Assembly (NCBI GenBank): GCA_020847495.1
Contig: JADLCA010000695.1
Location: forward strand, 1-34,157
Direction: 5' to 3'
From: Candidatus Hydrogenedentota bacterium
GTDB taxonomy: Bacteria; Hydrogenedentota; Hydrogenedentia; Hydrogenedentales; SLHB01
Length of the DNA stretch: 34,157 bases
Positions 8,869 to 18,321 of the stretch are shown in pieces. The notes under the pieces were generated by a model, which saw only the letters and a program-made list of their open reading frames with translations, did not search any database and was not told the DNA's origin. How positions within the stretch are numbered: the stretch's first letter is position 1; each line of letters starts with the position of its first letter. A program made the position numbers and the translations under genes.

Positions 8869-10202
8869 TACACGACTCCCAGCCCAATGCTTCTATGGAA
8901 TGCGTAGTTCATGTTGCGCGACCATGGCTTGCCAGTAGCCGCTACCAGGTCTTCCGCCACCAAATCATCGCACTCTGCTGTGCCAGTGGCGGTATATCCG
9001 ACTATTCCAACGCGTGTGTAAGGGATTGAGGTAGGGTCGGTTATGGTCTCGCGCAGCGTCCCGGCTTGATAGCTACGTAGGGTAGTTCCATCCACTTCCA
9101 ATTTGTATGACTCTGGAATAGAAATAGTAATTGATGGAGGCGTTCCTAGAAGCGTAGTTGTTCCGGTAATTCGTTTATTGGTTCTAAGCGTATCCGTTTC
9201 TTGGTACGGAGCACAGAAAAAGAACGTTTGAGCATCGGACTTGAATCGTACGCATGGCCCACAGATCACAGTGCTTGCACCAGACCCGAGTGCGGTAACA
9301 GTCACTTGACAATAGTGATCGTCACTTGAAAGATCAGATTCCAGCCGACCAGCAGCCACTGTGCCCGTTCCGCCGACGCGCGCCCGATTGCTCACGATAT
9401 CCCAGTCACCAGCCACTTCCGCCCACGTATTGTCGCCAGCCAGCGTGTCGCCGTCCGACGCCGTGAATGATTCGTTTAGCGTGGTGGTAGGCTTCTTCGG
9501 CTCTTTGTCCTGCAACTCTTTCGGCGCGATCTCTTTCCAATCGACTTGGTATTTTGCCACCTGAGCGCCAAGCCACTTCCGCGGGTGTTCTTCTGCCTGC
9601 TTTGACATGAGCGCCTGGGCTTCTCGCGGGGTCATTTTCTCGGACAGTTTTGCGGCAGTCCTGAGCAGCACGTTTTTCTCTGTCCGTGCATTTGCCGCTG
9701 CGATATCAGCCACGCGCAGCTTATCCACTGCCACTTTTAGGGCATCTGCGTCGGCCCGAATCTCGGAATAGCTGCGGCGCAAAACGGCCTGAATCTTCGG
9801 CCACTTTGGATCGCCAAGCCCAGTAAACTTCCGCGTACGGACAAGAGAATGCCCGCCGATCCACAACTCCAAGTCGCGGTTATACGTCGGCACCAATGGC
9901 AGCAAATCCCACAGCGCATCGAGCAGGGTTGCGCCATCCGCGACAGACTCACCTGTCAGCGTCTCCCAGTCGGCGCGCTCCTGCGCGGTCATCACATACG
10001 AGTTCAATTTTGTCCCGTCACCGAACGCTGTGTATCCAGCCGCGTCAGCCATCGGTTCATGGAACGCGAAGAACCCATTGCCGCCTATACTCGCGTCTTC
10101 ACGAATGTCTATAAGCCCAATGCAGCCAGATGGAGCGCGGAAGAACGGCTCTGCCTCGCTCGTGTCCCAAACCCACGGCCCTATGTAGTAGTAATACGCC
10201 AT
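8868..10202 (-). CDS. Phage structural protein with a C-terminal lectin/LamG-like domain
   Basis: 444-aa ORF; C-terminal half 'NESFTASDGDTLAGDNTWAEVAGDWDIVSNRARVGGTGTVAAGRLESDLSSDDHYCQVTVT...VGIVGYTATGTAECDDL' resembles jelly-roll carbohydrate-binding modules. Confidence 0.5.
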   Translation of the reverse strand: MAYYYYIGPWVWDTSEAEPFFRAPSGCIGLIDIREDASIGGNGFFAFHEPMADAAGYTAFGDGTKLNSYVMTAQERADWETLTGESVADGATLLDALWDLLPLVPTYNRDLELWIGGHSLVRTRKFTGLGDPKWPKIQAVLRRSYSEIRADADALKVAVDKLRVADIAAANARTEKNVLLRTAAKLSEKMTPREAQALMSKQAEEHPRKWLGAQVAKYQVDWKEIAPKELQDKEPKKPTTTLNESFTASDGDTLAGDNTWAEVAGDWDIVSNRARVGGTGTVAAGRLESDLSSDDHYCQVTVTALGSGASTVICGPCVRFKSDAQTFFFCAPYQETDTLRTNKRITGTTTLLGTPPSITISIPESYKLEVDGTTLRSYQAGTLRETITDPTSIPYTRVGIVGYTATGTAECDDLVAEDLVAATGKPWSRNMNYAFHRSIGLGVV

Positions 10203-10236
10203 CTCCTACCTCGCGCGCCGGTAGTCCCGCGCGCTG

Positions 10237-10596
10237 CTAATCAACTCTGCCGCCTCGGTCCACAATCACGCTCCATGCATGCGCGAACGCCGGTGCAAGA
10301 TACGGACGTGCCGCCATGCGTGACGTCCCGAGTTCGACCCATGCGCCATACCCCGTTTGCGTGAACACCTTGACCAGACCTTGCTCGCGCTCCTCGGTGA
10401 AGTCGATGGAGTCTCGGAGGTTCCCGGTATCAACCGGCACGATGTCTTTCGCCTCATCGACCATTTCCTCGGCAAAATCGCGAAGCCGATCGGCGTGGAG
10501 GCCCTGCATGGTCTTGAGGGCCTCCGCAGTGCGGTCTGTGATGACAACGGCACTGCTCTTTACAAATCGACCCTTGCTATCACGCGCCGCAGGCAT
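10237..10596 (-). CDS. HK97 gp10-like head-tail protein
   Basis: 119 aa; 'MVDEAKDIVPVDTGNLRDSIDFT...GYGAWVELGTSRMAARPYLAPAF' is the characteristic HK97 gp10 pattern. Confidence 0.85.
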   Translation of the reverse strand: MPAARDSKGRFVKSSAVVITDRTAEALKTMQGLHADRLRDFAEEMVDEAKDIVPVDTGNLRDSIDFTEEREQGLVKVFTQTGYGAWVELGTSRMAARPYLAPAFAHAWSVIVDRGGRVD

Positions 10597-10602
10597 GGCG
10601 GC

Positions 10603-10959
10603 CTATTTGAAGACGGCGATGTCAATCTCTTCGGGTGCCGTCCCGCCGAAGTCGATTTGCACACGGCCCGCATCGACCCCACTCGAGACGTTGAACACGT
10701 TCGGCGGAAATGGGCCGAAAACATTGCGGGCGAGCGCCGGGAGCGTGAAAGCCGCCGACGCTACGAATCCATACCCAGAAGATGAGCCGCCCTTCTTGAT
10801 CGTGATGGTCGCGCTGTCGGTGGCATCGTTGTTCACGACCTCGATGTAGGTCTTACCATCGTTCGAGAAGGAATTCCCGTTCGCCTCATCTGCATCGGTG
10901 AAGGTCAACGCCGATCCGCCAACGCCTGCCGTCTGCACATCCAAACTGGTGTAACCCAT
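10603..10959 (-). CDS. Hypothetical phage structural protein
   Basis: 118-aa ORF in the head-tail operon. Confidence 0.5.
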   Translation of the reverse strand: MGYTSLDVQTAGVGGSALTFTDADEANGNSFSNDGKTYIEVVNNDATDSATITIKKGGSSSGYGFVASAAFTLPALARNVFGPFPPNVFNVSSGVDAGRVQIDFGGTAPEEIDIAVFK

Positions 10960-10972
10960 GTCAAGACTCCTC

Positions 10973-11377
10973 CTACTTGACGGATCGCTCGTCCGTCAGT
11001 CGTTCCACATTGCATACGAGCGCGGTCTGTCCGCGCCGTGGTTCGCCGATTACGGCGTAGTACTCTGGAATAGCCAACGCCTCGCCCGTGCGCTGCGTCA
11101 GCATGATGCGGTCCTGGCCAGCGATGACCGTGCCCAGCGGGAAACGAATCGTTGCGCTGGTCAGCGTGCTCTGCGGACCATCGTCGGATTCATCGCTGCT
11201 CCCAGCGTCAAATCCGCAGGACAGCGCATTGCCGTAGCTGTACTCAGCAGGGTCCTCGGGCTCCGGGCCCGTGGCCTTCTTCGCGCCAGCCCACGTGCCG
11301 ACCCTGCAACGATCGAAGAACGTCGCCACAGCCGTACTGCGCATGCGCGTGAATTCAGCTGTCGAGATGGCCCTCAT
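10973..11377 (-). CDS. Head completion/closure-like protein
   Basis: 134-aa ORF between connector-like and gp10-like genes; synteny and sequence character. Confidence 0.45.
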   Translation of the reverse strand: MRAISTAEFTRMRSTAVATFFDRCRVGTWAGAKKATGPEPEDPAEYSYGNALSCGFDAGSSDESDDGPQSTLTSATIRFPLGTVIAGQDRIMLTQRTGEALAIPEYYAVIGEPRRGQTALVCNVERLTDERSVK

Positions 11378-11808
11378 AGCTCACGGTCCTCAAGCTCAGT
11401 GGACCCATATGGATTGTTCGGATGATCCATGCGCTGCACGGAGATCGAGTACTCATCGAGGTACGGCGCCGCTCTCGTCTCCAAATCCTGCACGCGCTCT
11501 TGGGCCATCTGGTTGACCTGGCTGCGTGAGTAGCTGGCACCGTCCGCGGAAAAGTCGTGGTCCCCGGCAGTGTGCTCGAGCACGCGCCGCCATGCCGCCA
11601 GTTTGCCGAGCAGGCGCAGCTTCTGAATGTTCTCCGCGCCAGTGATGCCGGCGATATCCGTGACGCCGTACATGAGCAACGCGTCGTTCACGGCCTCGTC
11701 GTAATCGCCGGCGTCAACCGTCCATGCCAGAGACGACGCAACCGGCCCAAGCTCACTGTGGAGATAGGCCGCGAACGTCGCCTCGGTGTAGGACGTTGGG
11801 ATAGCCAT
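11374..11808 (-). CDS. Head-tail connector-like protein
   Basis: 144-aa ORF; 'TSYTEATFAAYLHSELGPVASSLAWTVDAGDYDEAVNDALLMYGV' and position. Confidence 0.45.
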   Translation of the reverse strand: MAIPTSYTEATFAAYLHSELGPVASSLAWTVDAGDYDEAVNDALLMYGVTDIAGITGAENIQKLRLLGKLAAWRRVLEHTAGDHDFSADGASYSRSQVNQMAQERVQDLETRAAPYLDEYSISVQRMDHPNNPYGSTELEDREL

Positions 11809-12215
11809 TACTTCCGCTTCCTGGAAGTCTTGGGCTCCTGCTCCGGTTCAACGGCAGGCTCCGGTGCAGGCTCCGATTCATGCTCTGGCTCTGGATCGGG
11901 CATCTCGCCATCCAGCCCAAGCTCGACGGTCTCGAGAGACTCCGCGTCCTGCTCAAGCGGCTTAGGCTCTGCCTCGGGTTCCGATTCCGGCTCCGGCAGC
12001 ATCGGCGCGACGGCCATGTCTACCCCGATCGCCGCACCGATCTCCTTGAGCCGCGCGTCAATCCATTCGACGAGGAGTAGCGCGCGCACAGCCGGATCGC
12101 GGTGATTAGGTGGCCCGATCACGTTGATGCCAAGACTTTCCCCGAACGCTTCGATAGACGCCACGATGCTCCGCTGCGCATTCATCAGGCGTCGTGCCAT
12201 CACGGATGGTGTCAT
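11808..12215 (-). CDS. Hypothetical protein with a Pro/Glu-rich C-terminal tail
   Basis: 135-aa ORF; C-terminus 'PEPESEPEAEPKP...DPEPEHESEPAPEPAVEPEQEPKTSRKRK'. Confidence 0.5.
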   Translation of the reverse strand: MTPSVMARRLMNAQRSIVASIEAFGESLGINVIGPPNHRDPAVRALLLVEWIDARLKEIGAAIGVDMAVAPMLPEPESEPEAEPKPLEQDAESLETVELGLDGEMPDPEPEHESEPAPEPAVEPEQEPKTSRKRK

Positions 12216-12219
12216 GGGC

Positions 12220-13269
12220 CTACTCCAGTGCGGCCAGGCCGTGAATCGAATTCGCGCTCTGGTCGGTTACGGCAATGAGGAAATCATTGCCAGTCTCGTA
12301 ATGCACGATGAAGTCCGTTCCCTCTGCGAGCAGAATGGGGGTGTTCGCGCCTGCCGCGGCAGTGACAACGCCGAAGGCCGCAACGACGCCGTCCTCGTAG
12401 ATGTCAATACCGAGCGCCTCCTCGGTTGCGCCGTCCCATTTCCACATGTAGTCGCAATAGAGGTTGAACGCGCCCTGAGCGGTCGCGCCGGCAGTGGACA
12501 GGTCGATAGCGATGGACTGAATCACGTCCTTGCTGGTGTTCTCTACTCCACTGATATCGAGTTCGCACCACGTCCATGTATTCGCGGCCACCGCAGGGAA
12601 ATCGACCAGCGAAGCGGCAGCAACGGAGTCCGTGATCTCGAGGACCACGTCTCCCGCCGTGAGCGCCGCGGACGAATACACCCATAGCCCGACCGACTCG
12701 TCATCGGTCCAGTCCTGGTCTCCGCCAGAGAGCGTGTTATCCGCTCCATTTCCGGCCACCGCCGCAGCGGTGAACGCAAGTTTCAGCGATGCGGTCCCCT
12801 TGCGAAACGTCGTGCTCTCTGTCGAATCGGTGACGTTCGTGGTTCCGGTCCACTCGCCCGCTGGCGTCTCGTCGATATACGCGCCGACCGTATTCGTCGT
12901 GCCGTTCGTGCTACCGGCGACCGCGAAACCAGCGAGTTTCGGGATCCCGGTGAACTTGTTCACAACGTTCCCCGTCCCGCCATTCGTCGGAGGGAACAGC
13001 GTAATCGCGTCAATCTTCCCGGCTGAATTGGCCACAATCGCTTTGCTGGCCGTCACGGCACCAGGCGTCACGTCGGTGTAGTTGAGTTCGGCAACCGTCG
13101 CCGTGATGCCGTCGAGCGCGTTCAGTTCGGTAGCGGTCGAGGTCACCTGAACGCCGTTGATTGATAACGCTTCGCACACGACATGCGGGAACTTCGCCTT
13201 GCTCGCGGCGATGAGAAGCGGCACCGCCAGGATCGCCAGTGCCGTGAGTACGATGAATCTGCGTTTCAT
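12220..13269 (-). CDS. Fibre/decoration-like protein with a predicted N-terminal signal peptide
   Basis: 349 aa; 'MKRRFIVLTALAILAVPLLIAASKA' followed by 'TATELNALDGITATVAELNYTDVTPG', a phage structural repeat style. Confidence 0.55.
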   Translation of the reverse strand: MKRRFIVLTALAILAVPLLIAASKAKFPHVVCEALSINGVQVTSTATELNALDGITATVAELNYTDVTPGAVTASKAIVANSAGKIDAITLFPPTNGGTGNVVNKFTGIPKLAGFAVAGSTNGTTNTVGAYIDETPAGEWTGTTNVTDSTESTTFRKGTASLKLAFTAAAVAGNGADNTLSGGDQDWTDDESVGLWVYSSAALTAGDVVLEITDSVAAASLVDFPAVAANTWTWCELDISGVENTSKDVIQSIAIDLSTAGATAQGAFNLYCDYMWKWDGATEEALGIDIYEDGVVAAFGVVTAAAGANTPILLAEGTDFIVHYETGNDFLIAVTDQSANSIHGLAALE

Positions 13270-13293
13270 TTCGAGGATCTCCCGTTGTGAGAA

Positions 13294-13317
13294 GGGCGGG
13301 AGCCGTAGCCCCCGCCC
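13294..13317 (-). terminator. GC-rich hairpin downstream of the major capsid gene (terminator-like)
   Basis: gggcggg/cccgccc 7-bp stem (13294-13300 with 13311-13317), extended by 2 bp after an A/C mismatch; loop cgta; on the minus strand it lies after the 13351 stop and is followed by TTCT. Confidence 0.4.
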
Positions 13318-13350
13318 ATGGGTTCATTCGTTCACGTCACGCGCGGGGCG

Positions 13351-14421
13351 TTAGCTGATTGGGTTCTCGTAGCCTGTCGGGATGACGTAAGCGCCACCGC
13401 CGACGTAATACACGACGGCCGCTACGCGGTTCATCGCGCCGAAGCCCGCATACCGGTAGAAGCTGGTCTTTGTGAGGTTGCCAGCGGGCTGACTGTTTCG
13501 CGTGAAGAGACCTTGCAGTTCCGGCGCGGGATACTGGCGCATCCCAAGGACAGGGCCTGCACCGATGGCGTGTGCCACGATATGCGTACTCGGCAATCCC
13601 CGAGCCTCCACGATCCAGCACTTGTCCACCTTCCCAAGCACCTCGTCGCCCCATCCGCGCACGGCGGTGGAGTTCGCAACCAGGCGGTCACTGGCGATGC
13701 CAGGCGCGATGTCCGGGTCCACGACCGGCACGAACGAGGTCAGAGCTTCAATGGCCGCCGTCAGCGCACTCGGCACGTAACACACGACCGGCCCCGAGTT
13801 GCTCGGGTGCTCCATCAGTTCGTCGTAGATGGTCGGGAAAGGATTGGCCACGTCGCTGATGGCTGCGGCCTGCGCGAGGTAGTGCGTGTCGGTCGAAGAC
13901 GACCCACCCTTGCGCACGTACACGACTGCGTCGCCATTGGCAAGCGGCTGAATCGTCAACGATCCGTACTGCGGATCGGTGTAGGTCCATGTCGTATTGT
14001 CGAGCATGGCCGACAGCATGTGACGGATCATCCAATCCTTGTCCTGCTTCAGCGCTTCAACCGTGAGCCGGTTGGCTTCCGCAACGGTCATGAGCGCTTC
14101 GGACACAATGTTCTTTCCGAACGCCGTGCCGCCGCCTTGGATCGGATACGCCACGTCGTAATACCCGGACGGGCGTACCGGGACAGGCTCTCCGTTCTCG
14201 TCGAGGGGTTGCAACGTGCCGGTACCGGGGAGCGTGAACCGGTCCGTATGTTTCGTCACTGGCAATGCCAGCATAGAGATCATTTCGCTGGCCACGCGGT
14301 TGTACTCCGCGGCGCTCTCCTGAATCGCCGCGAAAATCGCCGCTTCACCGACCGTGGTGACCCGTTCGGCCGCAAGGTGCGAGTACTGAACGAATCCGTA
14401 TGCAAGTGCGTTCGCTGCCAT
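13351..14421 (-). CDS. Phage major capsid protein (HK97-fold-like)
   Basis: 356-aa ORF following scaffold and decoration genes; 'QYPAPELQGLFTRNSQPAGNLTKTSFYRYAGFGAMNRVAAVVYY' capsid-like C-terminus. Confidence 0.7.
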   Translation of the reverse strand: MAANALAYGFVQYSHLAAERVTTVGEAAIFAAIQESAAEYNRVASEMISMLALPVTKHTDRFTLPGTGTLQPLDENGEPVPVRPSGYYDVAYPIQGGGTAFGKNIVSEALMTVAEANRLTVEALKQDKDWMIRHMLSAMLDNTTWTYTDPQYGSLTIQPLANGDAVVYVRKGGSSSTDTHYLAQAAAISDVANPFPTIYDELMEHPSNSGPVVCYVPSALTAAIEALTSFVPVVDPDIAPGIASDRLVANSTAVRGWGDEVLGKVDKCWIVEARGLPSTHIVAHAIGAGPVLGMRQYPAPELQGLFTRNSQPAGNLTKTSFYRYAGFGAMNRVAAVVYYVGGGAYVIPTGYENPIS

Positions 14422-14434
14422 GGTTCAGTACTCC

Positions 14435-14842
14435 TTACAGGTCGAGGCGAAGCAGTTTGTCTGCCGCGCTCGGGTAGTTGGAATTGGGGACGACGGTCCC
14501 GACGATTACGTCAACCGTCGGCGCGGCGTCGTCTGCGAGCAGGCCATCCGTGTCGCTGAGGTACACGTCGTCGTCGTACGTCAGGTCGCCAAGCACGTCG
14601 CCGACATCGACAATGCCTTTGCGGAGCACGGTGTAGACGCCGGTGCCGTCCTTGCTGACGGCCATCCCGCACGCGCGGGCCTCGGCGGCCGATGTTCCAT
14701 TGGCGTTGGTGAGCAGCCCGCTCGATGTGTTGTATCGCACGATCGCGCCGATCGCGATGGCCTCTTCGGCGCGCGCAGTGAATTTCTCAATGCACGTGAC
14801 GATGGCCACATCTCCCGGCGTTGGCGTGAGGTTTGCACTCAT
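14435..14842 (-). CDS. DUF2190-like capsid decoration protein
   Basis: 135 aa; Ala/Gly/Val-rich beta protein 'AEEAIAIGAIVRYNTSSGLLTNANGTSAAEARACGMAVSKDGTG' immediately upstream of the capsid gene. Confidence 0.6.
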   Translation of the reverse strand: MSANLTPTPGDVAIVTCIEKFTARAEEAIAIGAIVRYNTSSGLLTNANGTSAAEARACGMAVSKDGTGVYTVLRKGIVDVGDVLGDLTYDDDVYLSDTDGLLADDAAPTVDVIVGTVVPNSNYPSAADKLLRLDL

Positions 14843-14859
14843 GTTCTAACTCCTGGCCG

Positions 14860-15513
14860 CTACCAAATCTTCACGGCCTGTTTGCGTTTCTCTTCATCCG
14901 TGAGTTTGCCGTTCCCGCCACTTCCTAGCGGCGTGCCCGGCAATCCCTTCGCAGTAGTCAGCTTCTCGCGATTCTTCGCGATCCAGCGGAGCTGCTCGAC
15001 GGCCGACTTCCCGGTCAGCAGTTCTTTGGTGGGCTCGTCGAGATTCAGGGCCTTGAGTTCAGCCGCAAGGAATTCAGTGAGTACTGCGGCCTGGTCATCG
15101 GCCTGCGCTTTCAGAGCGTCACGCTCCTGGGCTACCGTTTGGACCTTCGGCTCCAGCTCGTCGAGCTTCGCCTTGCGGGCATCGGCGAGTTCCTGGAACT
15201 TCTTCTGCTCTTCTAGGGCCTTCTCTTCGGCTTCTTTGCGTTCGCGCTCACGGTCGGCCTTGCCCTTCTCGGCGGCCTTGCGTGCCTCGCGTTCCGCATC
15301 GAGCGCGGCCTTCAATCCCTTGACGGATTCTTCGCCATGCTTGGCCAGCGCGGCCCGCACGTTCTCGGGCTGTTCCTTCAACCACGTCTCGTAGTTGAAG
15401 TCTTCGGGCTTCCCGCCATCGCCGCCACCACCAGAACCGCCGCCGCCGTCTCCATCGAAAAACACCCGATGATTCAACTGTCCGAATCGCATACACTCTC
15501 CTTTGGCTGGCAT
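14860..15513 (-). CDS. Phage scaffold protein
   Basis: 217 aa; long charged coiled-coil 'ALDAEREARKAAEKGKADRERERKEAEEKALEEQKKFQELADARKAKLDELEPKVQ'; upstream of capsid genes. Confidence 0.75.
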   Translation of the reverse strand: MPAKGECMRFGQLNHRVFFDGDGGGGSGGGGDGGKPEDFNYETWLKEQPENVRAALAKHGEESVKGLKAALDAEREARKAAEKGKADRERERKEAEEKALEEQKKFQELADARKAKLDELEPKVQTVAQERDALKAQADDQAAVLTEFLAAELKALNLDEPTKELLTGKSAVEQLRWIAKNREKLTTAKGLPGTPLGSGGNGKLTDEEKRKQAVKIW

Positions 15514-15638
15514 CCCGCCTGCGCCAGCATCCCGCGTGGCGCGCGCCCTTGGTTGTCTAGGCCGCAGTATATGGTCGTAGATGGAAGGCGGACAGGATAT
15601 GGATCAGTGATTCGGAAAAGATGCAGATGTGATGTGTA

Positions 15639-15881
15639 TCAGGCGGGTTCTTTCAGAATGGCAGTCGCTTTTGTCTGCGCATCTCGAAGTACCTTCAGTG
15701 CCTTCCGCGTTCTGAAAATGGCTTCACAGTCTGATGGCTCGTGGCACTCGAATGTCCAAAACTTGTGTTTACAGGATAGACATTCGCGGCGCCTTCGATT
15801 GTAGCTCTCGCCGCTAATTTCGCGCACGTGCTTGCCGATAGTGACGTGGTTGTTGTCTTCTCCGCAATTGGGACACCGCAT
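15639..15881 (-). CDS. NrdR-like zinc-ribbon protein (no ATP-cone)
   Basis: In-frame ATG at 15879-15881: MRCPNCGEDNNHVTIGKHVREISGESYNRRRRECLSCKHKFWTFE..., the CPxC...RRRxECxxC pattern of the NrdR N-terminus. Confidence 0.65.
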   Translation of the reverse strand: MRCPNCGEDNNHVTIGKHVREISGESYNRRRRECLSCKHKFWTFECHEPSDCEAIFRTRKALKVLRDAQTKATAILKEPA

Positions 15882-16711
15882 TATGCTGACTCTCCTGATT
15901 TGGCGGCCTCGGTCTTGTCGGCACGACGCTCGGCCCGCTCCTGCGCGCGTTCCAGTTGCTCGTCGCTGGTGATATAGGCGAGAGAGCAACGGCAGTTCGG
16001 ATGCTGCGGCGGCCGGTCCACGCCCCCGCTGAAGGTTTGGTCTATCGGGATGGGCCCTTCGGCCTCGTTGCCCTGGCATTCATCGGACACGCGCGCGTCC
16101 TGCGTGGTGACCCACACCTTGAAGCGCGCCCCGCGGGTCTTGGCGTTCTCGAGGCCGGCCTCGGCCGTGGCCTGACGGGCCTCGGTGCGCGCAATGGTCT
16201 CGCGGCGATCGCGGAGGAGCTGATCGTGCTTCCTGGCCACCTGCTTGGCGATCTCGTCGTCGGAGAGCCCGGATGCGCGCAGCTTCTGTTCGTAATCCAG
16301 GAGCGATTTGGCGCGCTGCGGGTCCAGGTCTTTGACGACGTCCAGGCGGCGCGCGATATCCTTCGGCCCTACGCCGTCAATGAGCCCTTTACCGATAGTC
16401 TCACCGATGGTGCGTAGTTGCTGCTTGGTCATATCGACGGCCAGTGTCTGCGCTTGCCGCCGCGCCTGGTCGCGCCACATTTCCTCAGCAGCCTTCAGGG
16501 CCTTCGGGTCTATTGGCGCCGTGATGGAGGCGCGAATCTGTTCGTACAGATCCTGCTCGATCATCTTGGCCGTGAGGTCAACCTGATTGACCATGTAGCC
16601 GACCCAGTCGAGCATTTCCGGTGGAATAGCAGCGCCCTTCGCTCCGGCTGCCGCAACCGATTCCTTCAGAATGCTCTCTGCCTCGTCCTTGGTGAGGGCC
16701 GGATCGCTCAT
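15881..16711 (-). CDS. Phage head morphogenesis protein (SPP1 gp7 / Mu gpF family)
   Basis: In-frame ATG at 16709-16711; 'RRETIARTEARQATAEAGLENAKTRGARFKVWVTTQDARVSDECQGNEAEGPIPIDQTFSGGVDRPPQHPNCRCSLAYI' is diagnostic. Confidence 0.85.
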   Translation of the reverse strand: MSDPALTKDEAESILKESVAAAGAKGAAIPPEMLDWVGYMVNQVDLTAKMIEQDLYEQIRASITAPIDPKALKAAEEMWRDQARRQAQTLAVDMTKQQLRTIGETIGKGLIDGVGPKDIARRLDVVKDLDPQRAKSLLDYEQKLRASGLSDDEIAKQVARKHDQLLRDRRETIARTEARQATAEAGLENAKTRGARFKVWVTTQDARVSDECQGNEAEGPIPIDQTFSGGVDRPPQHPNCRCSLAYITSDEQLERAQERAERRADKTEAAKSGESA

Positions 16712-18321
16712 GCGGTAGCACTCCCATTCCCCTTGGCTATGGTCATCCGTTCGAGCGCGCCGCTCTTCACCAGCGCGTCGATCGCGCCCGTGCTGATGGT
16801 TTCCAGCGCCTGTTGAACGATAGGCCCGATCTTCTGCGAGGCCGCGGCAACGATGGCCTCTTGCTCGGCCGCTTGCTGTTCGGGCGATTTCAGGTCCGCG
16901 GCGCGCGCGTCCAGCGCATCGGCCTGTTCTGCGGTCCAACCGGCGTAGCGCTGCAACGACTGCCCGAGCGGCACGCCCATGTCCACGAAGACCTTTGCCG
17001 TGTTCCCGCGATCGTCATCGGTCAGCGGAATCACGTCGCGCGATTTGAAGGTGTGCTCGAAATCGCCCTTCTTGTAGTCGCCAACGCCGGCGAACCCGGA
17101 GATCCCAAGGCTCTTGCCAATCGTCAGCGCCATCTGGTGCGCGCGAATGATGGCCGTCTCGGCGTTGCCGCGGGATTCGAGTACGCGCATGATCGCGGGC
17201 CCCATCTTGAGCAGGAGGGCTCGTCCGGACACGTCACCCGATTCCATGAGGTCGTAATAGCGGACCTCGGGCAGGTCGCGCGCGATCTCGGCGAGGTCGT
17301 CCGTGATCTGGTCTCGGTGCGACTGCCAGTTCAGGTCCGGGATCAGGAAGTCGACGGAGCTGTTTCCGGGACACTGCCAGACCTCCATGTCGCCAATGCT
17401 GAGGCGGTCCGTGTCGCTCTTCTTCTCGCCGCTGAGCTTGAACGTCGGCGCCGGCAGCGGCCGGCCGTCCGGGGCCACCGCGTTGGCCTTGGTGGCCAGG
17501 TGCGGCTTGTTGAACATGAACATGAGCTCGGCCAGCCGCGTGCCCTTCCGGTTGCACTCGTCGATCTTATCGATCGCAGGCCATATCGCCGGCATCCCGC
17601 GCTTGTCGCCGATGTCCCGGAATGGCGCGTGCACCCATGGGACAAAGTCGAGGCCAGGCACCAGCTCGCCCAGGGCCGACTCTGTGCTCGGGTTGCCGAG
17701 CCGGTCCAGTTCGGCGTCGAAGCCTCGGGTATGTTCCCAGAGACGGTAGCGCTCCCGGTCCCATACCTCGGTGTGGGTATACGGTTCGTTACGGCCATCG
17801 GCGCCGCGGCGCAAGCATTGGACCTCGTATCGCAGCCACGTGATGAAACCGCGCTCGTCCACGTCGAAGTCGCTCACGTTCTTGCCGTCGATGACCTGGA
17901 GGTAAACGCGCTCCCGGTCGCGCGTGGCCACCTTGACGAACAGGTCGCCGATCATGGCGTACTTGCGCGCGGCAACCTGCTTCTTCACGCCCCAGTTCGA
18001 CCACTGCCAGATCTGCTTGATGGGTTCCACAATGGCATCATGCTCCGTGACGATGGGTAGCGCGTCAGGCAACGGCCCTGGCCATAGGGTCATGGCGTAG
18101 AACTCCACGACCGCATAGGTGGGATTGCGCAGCGCGGCCATGTTCGGCGTCCAGAGATTCTCGCCGCGGAAGAATTCGAGCAGGTTCGTGTAGAGGCTGT
18201 TGTTGATGTAGTAGTCCTCGAGCATCTGGGCAAGCTGGCGCTCGGTCAACTCGTTCGGCTTCCTCACCGCGGTCGTACCAAACATTCGCGCGAGGCCCCT
18301 GGTTACGCGGCTAAGCAACAT
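16708..18321 (-). CDS. Phage portal protein
   Basis: Likely start MLLSRVTRGLARMFG at 18319-18321, just overlapping the terminase stop; 'PTYAVVEFYAMTLWPGP...WSNWGVKKQVAARKYAMIGDLFVKV'; follows TerL. The longer ORF to 19113 only extends out of frame through terL. Confidence 0.8.
   Translation of the reverse strand: MLLSRVTRGLARMFGTTAVRKPNELTERQLAQMLEDYYINNSLYTNLLEFFRGENLWTPNMAALRNPTYAVVEFYAMTLWPGPLPDALPIVTEHDAIVEPIKQIWQWSNWGVKKQVAARKYAMIGDLFVKVATRDRERVYLQVIDGKNVSDFDVDERGFITWLRYEVQCLRRGADGRNEPYTHTEVWDRERYRLWEHTRGFDAELDRLGNPSTESALGELVPGLDFVPWVHAPFRDIGDKRGMPAIWPAIDKIDECNRKGTRLAELMFMFNKPHLATKANAVAPDGRPLPAPTFKLSGEKKSDTDRLSIGDMEVWQCPGNSSVDFLIPDLNWQSHRDQITDDLAEIARDLPEVRYYDLMESGDVSGRALLLKMGPAIMRVLESRGNAETAIIRAHQMALTIGKSLGISGFAGVGDYKKGDFEHTFKSRDVIPLTDDDRGNTAKVFVDMGVPLGQSLQRYAGWTAEQADALDARAADLKSPEQQAAEQEAIVAAASQKIGPIVQQALETISTGAIDALVKSGALERMTIAKGNGSATA

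Noticed and set aside
11808-12215. Pro/Glu repeat region as a mobile or regulatory repeat
   Set aside because: The repetition follows codon usage of a low-complexity protein tail and has no nucleotide-level periodicity beyond that.
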